Of a stretch of DNA of 8,373 bases, positions 4,994 to 8,373 are shown one piece after another. The notes below the pieces were generated by a model. It was not told the DNA's origin. It was given only the letters and a program-made list of their open reading frames with translations, and ran no database searches. The stretch is from positions 1-8,373 of the forward strand of contig PJQJ01000013.1 of the NCBI GenBank assembly GCA_002861585.1, in the 5' to 3' direction. A program made the position numbers and the translations under genes. This DNA is from Candidatus Saccharimonadota bacterium. Lineage in GTDB: Bacteria; Patescibacteriota; Saccharimonadia; Saccharimonadales; Saccharimonadaceae. Numbering within the stretch: the stretch's first letter is position 1; the number at the start of each line of letters is the position of its first letter.

Positions 4994-5058
4994 GTCAGCT
5001 ATACCCTTTACATTGTTTGCAAAATTGGATTCACCCAACGGTAGGTCAATATTTCTAC

Positions 5059-5067
5059 TGTTATAAT
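5059..5067 (+). promoter_or_regulatory. Extended -10 promoter giving a leaderless mRNA for the 5074 gene
   Basis: TG-T-TATAAT, a consensus extended -10, is followed by six bases (TTATCT) and ATG at 5074. This predicts a transcript starting at the start codon and rules out the in-frame ATG at 5017, which lies upstream of the promoter. Confidence 0.7.
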
Positions 5068-5073
5068 TTATCT

Positions 5074-5655
5074 ATGAATAGTCTCCTTCAGCTACAGCAG
5101 GAACTCCAGACTCAATCGAAAGAACTTCTTAGCGAATCAAAAGTATTAGAACTACTAAACCATCTCGGCACTCCTATTCAAACTGGCAGCTCGGTTACTG
5201 GTTTGATGATTTATCCTGACATTGATTTTGCGGTACATAATCAAACGCCGGAGTTACAGACCGCAATTGAACTAGTTCCTCGATTATTCTCTGAACTATC
5301 AGTGACTTCTGTTAAAATCGCCGATTTTAGCGCAGAAGAAACAGAAGGAGCAGCTTACTACATCGGTTTTGATATGCCTTATGCTGGTAGAACGTGGCAT
5401 ATCGACGCTACCATTAGTCGACCTGGACCCATCACCACTAACCCACCCGAATTAGCTCATCTGATAGAACAGATGAGTGAGGCTCAACGAGAGATTATTC
5501 TAGGGCTGAAAAGAGAACTTATCGACGCAAAACGCTACGTCGGTGCTCGTTCACAACCGCCATATACTTTTCGCTCTGTTCACTTGTACGAAGCCGTTTT
5601 AAAAGGCGGTGCTAGTACCATTGCCGAAGTGGAGGCTTACTTTAGTAATTGTTGA
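5074..5655 (+). CDS. Nucleotidyltransferase-fold protein
   Basis: This is a 193-residue cytosolic protein. After a helical N-terminus comes TGSSVTGLMIYPDIDFAV (37-54), a classic polymerase-beta-type nucleotidyltransferase signature: G38-S39, then D49 and D51 as metal-binding acids. The third acid is probably D111 in TWHIDATIS (107-115). The active-site set therefore looks complete. The C-terminal segment FRSVHLYEAVLKGG (166-179) is helical and probably forms the substrate lobe. The family moves NMP groups onto small molecules (including aminoglycosides and lincosamides), proteins or RNA; the acceptor here is unknown. There is no HEPN-type partner, so it is not an MNT/HEPN toxin-antitoxin pair. 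The 5074 start follows from the TGTTATAAT promoter six bases upstream. It lies 80 bases after the monooxygenase but has its own promoter. Confidence 0.82.
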   Translation: MNSLLQLQQELQTQSKELLSESKVLELLNHLGTPIQTGSSVTGLMIYPDIDFAVHNQTPELQTAIELVPRLFSELSVTSVKIADFSAEETEGAAYYIGFDMPYAGRTWHIDATISRPGPITTNPPELAHLIEQMSEAQREIILGLKRELIDAKRYVGARSQPPYTFRSVHLYEAVLKGGASTIAEVEAYFSNC

Positions 5656-5794
5656 TGATATATATAGGCCGTCAATAGATTAGTATCGATTTCATCAAAA
5701 CCTCAAAAGTGTATCTCAGTCCCCAAAATTACATCATGCAGCATGACAAAATATGCTAAATACGCAGTAAAAGCGCTGTTTATAAGAAAGATCT
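5656..5794. other. Intergenic region, no gene or clear terminator seen
   Basis: No open frame of note is present. CATGC-A-GCATG at about 5734-5744 is a small palindrome without a T-tract. The promoter of the next operon begins at the right end of this gap. Confidence 0.4.
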
Positions 5795-5854
5795 TTTCAA
5801 AATGTTATACATAAGCATATAATTGCTGCTATATAGGACATAAGTCTGAAAGGA
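5795..5854 (+). promoter_or_regulatory. Promoter and ribosome binding site of the pilin-like operon
   Basis: TATAAT (5818-5823) is a consensus -10, with TTTCAA (5795-5800) 17 bases upstream as a weak -35. Transcription would start near 5830 and give a leader of about 29 bases. That leader contains AAAGGA (5849-5854) four bases before the ATG. Confidence 0.6.
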
Positions 5855-5858
5855 AAAA

Positions 5859-6572
5859 ATGAAAAGTCCGGTTTTTGCACTACGAGCAATTGCGGTTGTC
5901 ACCGTTTTTGCAGTAGCAGCAAACTTTAATAGCGTTACCACGGTGGGTGCTCAAGGCCAACGCGAAGCGGCACAACAAGAAAAAGAACAGCGAAATGCTG
6001 AAAGAGAGCAGTCTAAACAAGAGCAGAGGGCTCAAAAGACTGAAGAAAAGCAGCAACGTGCTGAAGAAAAACAGCAGCGAGCTGAGGAAAAGCAGCAACA
6101 AAAGGCAGTAAAGCTCGAAGAAAAGCAATTAAAGGCATGTGAGAAGCGCGAAGCGGCCATCCAAAGAAAGATGACGCAAATTGCTGATCGAAGCGAAAGG
6201 CAACTTGCTGTCTTTACAAAGATATCTGAACGGACGCAGGCTTTCTACAAAGAAAAGGGCCGAACAGTCGCTAACTATGACGCACTGATAATGGAGCTTG
6301 AGGCTAAGAAGATTGATGCAGAGACAGCCGTCGAAGCAGTACGTTCTAGCAGCACTACCTTCACATGCGAAGGTGAAGATCCAAAAGGTGTTGTCGCAGG
6401 CTTCAAAGAGAGTCTTCAGACTCAGAATATGGTACTAAAAGAGTATAAAACTGCCGTTAAGAACCTTATTGTTGCCGTTAAATCCGCTCAAAGTACTGCA
6501 AAAAATAGTGATGATACAACCGATACAAAGACTGAGAACGAAAGTTCAGAAACAACTGGAGACCAAGAATGA
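5859..6572 (+). CDS. Secreted or envelope coiled-coil protein
   Basis: At 237 residues, this protein opens with a Sec signal peptide: MKSPVFALR, a hydrophobic core at about 9-22, and a possible cleavage after VGA (29-31). Residues 33-100 are almost all Gln, Glu, Lys, Arg and Ala and should form a long, highly charged helix. They include a 7-residue unit, EEKQQRA, repeated three times at about 62-80 and encoded by a 21-base tandem repeat. A more ordinary helical domain follows (100-215) with only two cysteines in the mature protein, C94 and C170, which could form a disulfide outside the cell. The tail is acidic and Ser/Thr-rich (SDDTTDTKTENESS), probably disordered. The stop overlaps the next start by four bases (ATGA), so it is co-translated with the prepilin-like protein. 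A structural or surface-stalk role is plausible. No known family is recognised. Confidence 0.82.
   Translation: MKSPVFALRAIAVVTVFAVAANFNSVTTVGAQGQREAAQQEKEQRNAEREQSKQEQRAQKTEEKQQRAEEKQQRAEEKQQQKAVKLEEKQLKACEKREAAIQRKMTQIADRSERQLAVFTKISERTQAFYKEKGRTVANYDALIMELEAKKIDAETAVEAVRSSSTTFTCEGEDPKGVVAGFKESLQTQNMVLKEYKTAVKNLIVAVKSAQSTAKNSDDTTDTKTENESSETTGDQE
6040..6102 (+). repeat. Three tandem 21-base units inside the coiled-coil gene
   Basis: Units at 6040-6060, 6061-6081 and 6082-6102 each begin CTGA(A/G)GAAAA(G/A)CAGCA and differ by a few bases. They encode the heptad EEKQQRA in frame, so copy-number change would lengthen or shorten the helix by two turns without a frameshift. Confidence 0.75.
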
Positions 6573-6841
6573 GCCAAAACCGCTTACAGTCAGGTTTTAG
6601 TATCACTGAAGGTATCGTCGTTGCCGTTGTAGTCGTGCTGATTGGCCTCGTTGGTTATCGAGTATACGATGCTCGTCAAGACGCTAATACTGCTACTACC
6701 GGTAGCTCTCAGGCGCAGACAGAACTAAAAGCACCTGAAATTCGAACTGCAAAAGATCTTGATACAGCAAGGCAAACACTTGATTCGATCGAAACTGATA
6801 GTGACCTCTCCAGTCTTGAACGTGACTTAGAAACATTCTAA
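6569..6841 (+). CDS. Type IV prepilin-like protein (short pseudopilin)
   Basis: This is a 90-residue protein. The N-terminus has a textbook prepilin signature: a short polar leader MSQNRLQSG, a cut site G9/F10, S11-I12-T13, and E14 at mature position +5. A hydrophobic helix of about 20 residues follows (IVVAVVVVLIGLVGY). Prepilin peptidase would cleave and methylate at F10, leaving about 81 residues. The rest is a short linker (TATTGSSQAQ) and an acidic helical tail, much smaller than a major pilin head, so it is a minor pilin or pseudopilin. GGAG (6558-6561) lies seven bases before the ATG, and the start overlaps the upstream stop as ATGA. Co-expression with the secreted coiled-coil protein suggests that both act at the cell surface. 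No pilus assembly gene is present in the window. Confidence 0.85.
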   Translation: MSQNRLQSGFSITEGIVVAVVVVLIGLVGYRVYDARQDANTATTGSSQAQTELKAPEIRTAKDLDTARQTLDSIETDSDLSSLERDLETF

Positions 6842-6858
6842 AGTCACTCCTATCCAAA

Positions 6859-6893
6859 AAATAGGCACTCTTTTACGGAGTGCCTATTTGTTT
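6859..6893 (+). terminator. Strong bidirectional intrinsic terminator between convergent operons
   Basis: AAATAGGCACTC (6859-6870) pairs perfectly with GAGTGCCTATTT (6878-6889) around TTTTACG, followed by GTTT. On the other strand the same stem is followed by a run of T residues (complement of the A-run at 6856-6861). It can therefore end both the pilin-like operon and the patatin gene, though the latter lies about 160 bases away. Confidence 0.88.
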
Positions 6894-7048
6894 GTGATTA
6901 TGTATTTTTAGTTTCGGTATATACTGAGCGGATCTTGTCCTGTCCGCTTATCCCTACCCATCACTTCAATACGTTTGGCATCTTCTGCTGCATGTTATCC
7001 TCGTTTGCTATTCCAGCGTAACCAAGGGTTAAAGAAATTACTGGTAAG
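6894..7048. other. Intergenic region downstream of the patatin gene
   Basis: No gene is supported. AGCGGA (6927-6932) can pair with TCCGCT (6943-6948) around a ten-base loop, without a T-tract on either strand. It could be a weak hairpin in the 3' untranslated region of the patatin transcript. Confidence 0.35.
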
Positions 7049-8020
7049 CTATTGCTGGCACTGACGCAAAAAGGCCGAGAAATTCCAGGTACTAATAAAC
7101 TTTGCAGCTGCTCGCTCACCCCCTTGTAGAAGTGCTTCTTTTGTTTCCGGAGTAAGCTGAAAATCGGTTGCCCGAATAGATTCTGTATCGATAAAGATAG
7201 TTCGTTTTTGCGTGCAAGGATCATTAATGTGTTCGTGGTCTTGATTGTCTAGCATTGTCGAAATGATCGAAAAGGCGTAAGAGAACGTATTGCTGGTATC
7301 GTTCCTGGCAAGTGTCGTCTTGTTTTCGGGACGAGCGGATAACTTTACTCCGAATGTTGGGATATCAGTGGCATGACGTTCATTTGATTGTTCGAAGATC
7401 CAAACGGGGAAGTTGGATATAATACCACCGTCTACAATAAAACTCTCACCCAATGTAACAGGCTCAAAGAAGAAAGGAATTGAGGCCGAAGCCCGTACAG
7501 CATCCGCAACGGACTGCTTATCGGGATCAAGACCGTATAAATGATAGTCCCACGGAAAGCGAACCAGCGTACCACGAGTAACGTCAGCTGCTAAAACGAC
7601 AAGTTTATAGCGTTGTTCAGGTGGCAAATCAGCTGCCCATGGCTCGTCTATCTTAAGATCTGCAAATGTCCTAACACCAAGAGCCGCTAGCTGCTGCTCT
7701 AGCCAGTCATGCAGTACTTTGCCTTCAAAGATTCCACGCTCAAACAGGACTGATAGTGATTTACCAATCAGGCCAAATGAATCCAAAAAACCCTCATCAG
7801 CGAGGGTTGGAAAGTCAAACGTCTTAACGATAGTAGCGAGTTGTTGTGTCGGCATGCCAGCTGCAACTAGTGAAGCAACCACGGCACCTGCAGATGTACC
7901 GGCTAAGCGCTCGAATTGGTACCCCTGCTGCTGAAGTGTATTAACCGCGCCAACAAGAGCGATACCTTTTATACCGCCGCCTTCTAGAACAAGGTTTACT
8001 CGCTTCGTCTCATGCTGCAT
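7049..8020 (-). CDS. Patatin-like phospholipase
   Basis: At 323 residues it has the complete patatin catalytic set. The oxyanion loop is GGGIKG (14-19), the nucleophile elbow GTSAG (41-45) carries S43, and DGG (197-199) carries the catalytic D197. The segment ASASIPFFFEPV (177-188) is a typical patatin motif just before it. The Ser-Asp dyad hydrolyses acyl esters of phospholipids or other lipids. There is no signal peptide or membrane helix, so the protein is cytosolic unless exported by another route; several bacterial patatins are effectors, but nothing here shows that. The ATG at 8020 is supported by AGGA seven bases upstream and a TGCTATGAT extended -10 (8051-8043), giving a leader of about 15 bases. 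It is co-oriented with the gene at 8062, which ends 41 bases upstream. Confidence 0.93.
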   Translation of the reverse strand: MQHETKRVNLVLEGGGIKGIALVGAVNTLQQQGYQFERLAGTSAGAVVASLVAAGMPTQQLATIVKTFDFPTLADEGFLDSFGLIGKSLSVLFERGIFEGKVLHDWLEQQLAALGVRTFADLKIDEPWAADLPPEQRYKLVVLAADVTRGTLVRFPWDYHLYGLDPDKQSVADAVRASASIPFFFEPVTLGESFIVDGGIISNFPVWIFEQSNERHATDIPTFGVKLSARPENKTTLARNDTSNTFSYAFSIISTMLDNQDHEHINDPCTQKRTIFIDTESIRATDFQLTPETKEALLQGGERAAAKFISTWNFSAFLRQCQQ

Positions 8021-8042
8021 ATGATTATCCTACTACCCTCTA

Positions 8043-8051
8043 ATCATAGCA
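8043..8051 (-). promoter_or_regulatory. Extended -10 promoter of the patatin gene
   Basis: On the minus strand TG-C-TATGAT lies 22 bases before the ATG. Transcription would start about 15 bases before the ATG, leaving room for AGGA as ribosome binding site. It starts about ten bases after the stop codon of the upstream gene. Confidence 0.5.
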
Positions 8052-8061
8052 GACTTGAACG

Positions 8062-8373
8062 TTAGCCGTCTGTTCGTCTCGTGACTCGAACGGCTCGTTT
8101 GAAACTGCGCTCGGCTGCAGGATCAGCAAAACGTACAATCGGAGCGTGCAGAATAACTCTATTCTCTTCGCCTTGGGCCTTGTCTTGTTCCTTGATTGAT
8201 TCAACAAAAAAGTTTTCAATTAACCATTCACGACCCGGAGGAGTTTGACCGACAATAGTTATCAACCACAACTGCTCATCCCACTGATCAATCTTTACGA
8301 CTGATAATGGCTGTGCAACTGTCATTGGGCCGATAGGAATACTCTTCATGATCTTTTTAACCAGCTGCTCGCC
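8062..8373 (-). CDS. Hypothetical protein, 5' end probably outside the window
   Basis: I do not recognise this protein. The frame is open to the right edge: GEQLVKKI precedes the first internal ATG at 8349. The true start may therefore lie outside, or the protein may start at 8349 with 95 residues (MKSIPIGPMTVAQPLSV). A Shine-Dalgarno sequence is not evident before 8349, only the A-rich AAAAAG. The protein has no membrane segment. Alternating hydrophobic stretches (LSVVKIDQ, LWLITIVG, RVILHAPIVRF) suggest a small beta-rich domain, followed by a basic tail (RSFKRAVRVTRRTDG). The middle is acidic (ESIKEQDKAQGEEN). It ends 41 bases before the patatin start, but the patatin has its own promoter, so a functional link is only possible. 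Confidence 0.65.
   Translation of the reverse strand, partial: GEQLVKKIMKSIPIGPMTVAQPLSVVKIDQWDEQLWLITIVGQTPPGREWLIENFFVESIKEQDKAQGEENRVILHAPIVRFADPAAERSFKRAVRVTRRTDG

Noticed and set aside
5017..5073. 19-codon N-terminal extension of the nucleotidyltransferase from the ATG at 5017
   Set aside because: It would span the TGTTATAAT promoter at 5059-5067; the ATG at 5074 is at the predicted transcript start.
5074..5655. MNT-type antitoxin of an MNT/HEPN system
   Set aside because: No HEPN partner is adjacent, and the protein is longer than typical minimal nucleotidyltransferases.
5880..6128. 82-codon minus-strand frame rich in Leu, Ser and Phe
   Set aside because: It is the complement of the Glu/Lys/Gln coiled-coil codons and only looks like a membrane protein for that reason.
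6961..7224. 87-codon minus-strand frame overlapping the patatin C-terminus
   Set aside because: It is in another frame of a well-supported gene and has no start signal.

Overview
The window looks like ordinary chromosome from a small-genome bacterium of the Candidate Phyla Radiation, most likely a Saccharibacteria (TM7) relative. This rests on inference from gene style: short intergenic gaps, single small enzymes, a pseudopilin-like protein of the kind common in CPR genomes, and a tRNA with an encoded CCA end. No marker gene fixes the taxonomy. UGA is used as a stop by several genes and the Trp tRNA has a CCA anticodon, so the code appears standard. That argues against the CPR groups that read UGA as glycine.

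Layout. 1-423 (-) is the start of a P-loop kinase-like gene that runs off the left edge. 516-590 (+) is a clean tRNA-Trp(CCA) with its own terminator. 630-1060 has no convincing protein gene, but it holds tRNA-like debris or an undescribed RNA cluster. Two copies of a tRNA 3' end are each followed by a T-rich hairpin, and two related stem-loops share a GGTACAG-containing loop region. Next come a two-helix membrane protein (1079-1354), a second P-loop kinase (1542-2207), a C39-like cysteine peptidase with an abutting 70-residue protein (2277-3191), and a convergent four-helix membrane protein (3248-3718, -). These are followed by a PHBH-family flavin monooxygenase (3884-4993) and a nucleotidyltransferase-fold protein (5074-5655). 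A two-gene operon encodes a secreted coiled-coil protein and a type IV prepilin-like protein (5859-6841), closed by a strong bidirectional terminator. Reading back on the minus strand are a patatin-like lipase (7049-8020) and the end of an unrecognised gene (8062-8373).

The clearest unexpected pattern is in the start regions. At 1079, 1542 and 5074 the sequence is TG-N-TATA(G/A)T, exactly six bases, then ATG. The same layout with seven bases precedes the kinase at 423 (-), and a nine-base version precedes 2277. By standard sigma-70 geometry the transcript would begin at the start codon, so these mRNAs should be leaderless. The exported or membrane products at 3718 (-) and 5859, and the patatin, instead have short leaders with Shine-Dalgarno sequences. 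The second main point of interest is the tRNA-like region downstream of tRNA-Trp. I see no CRISPR array, insertion sequence, rRNA or complete defence system.
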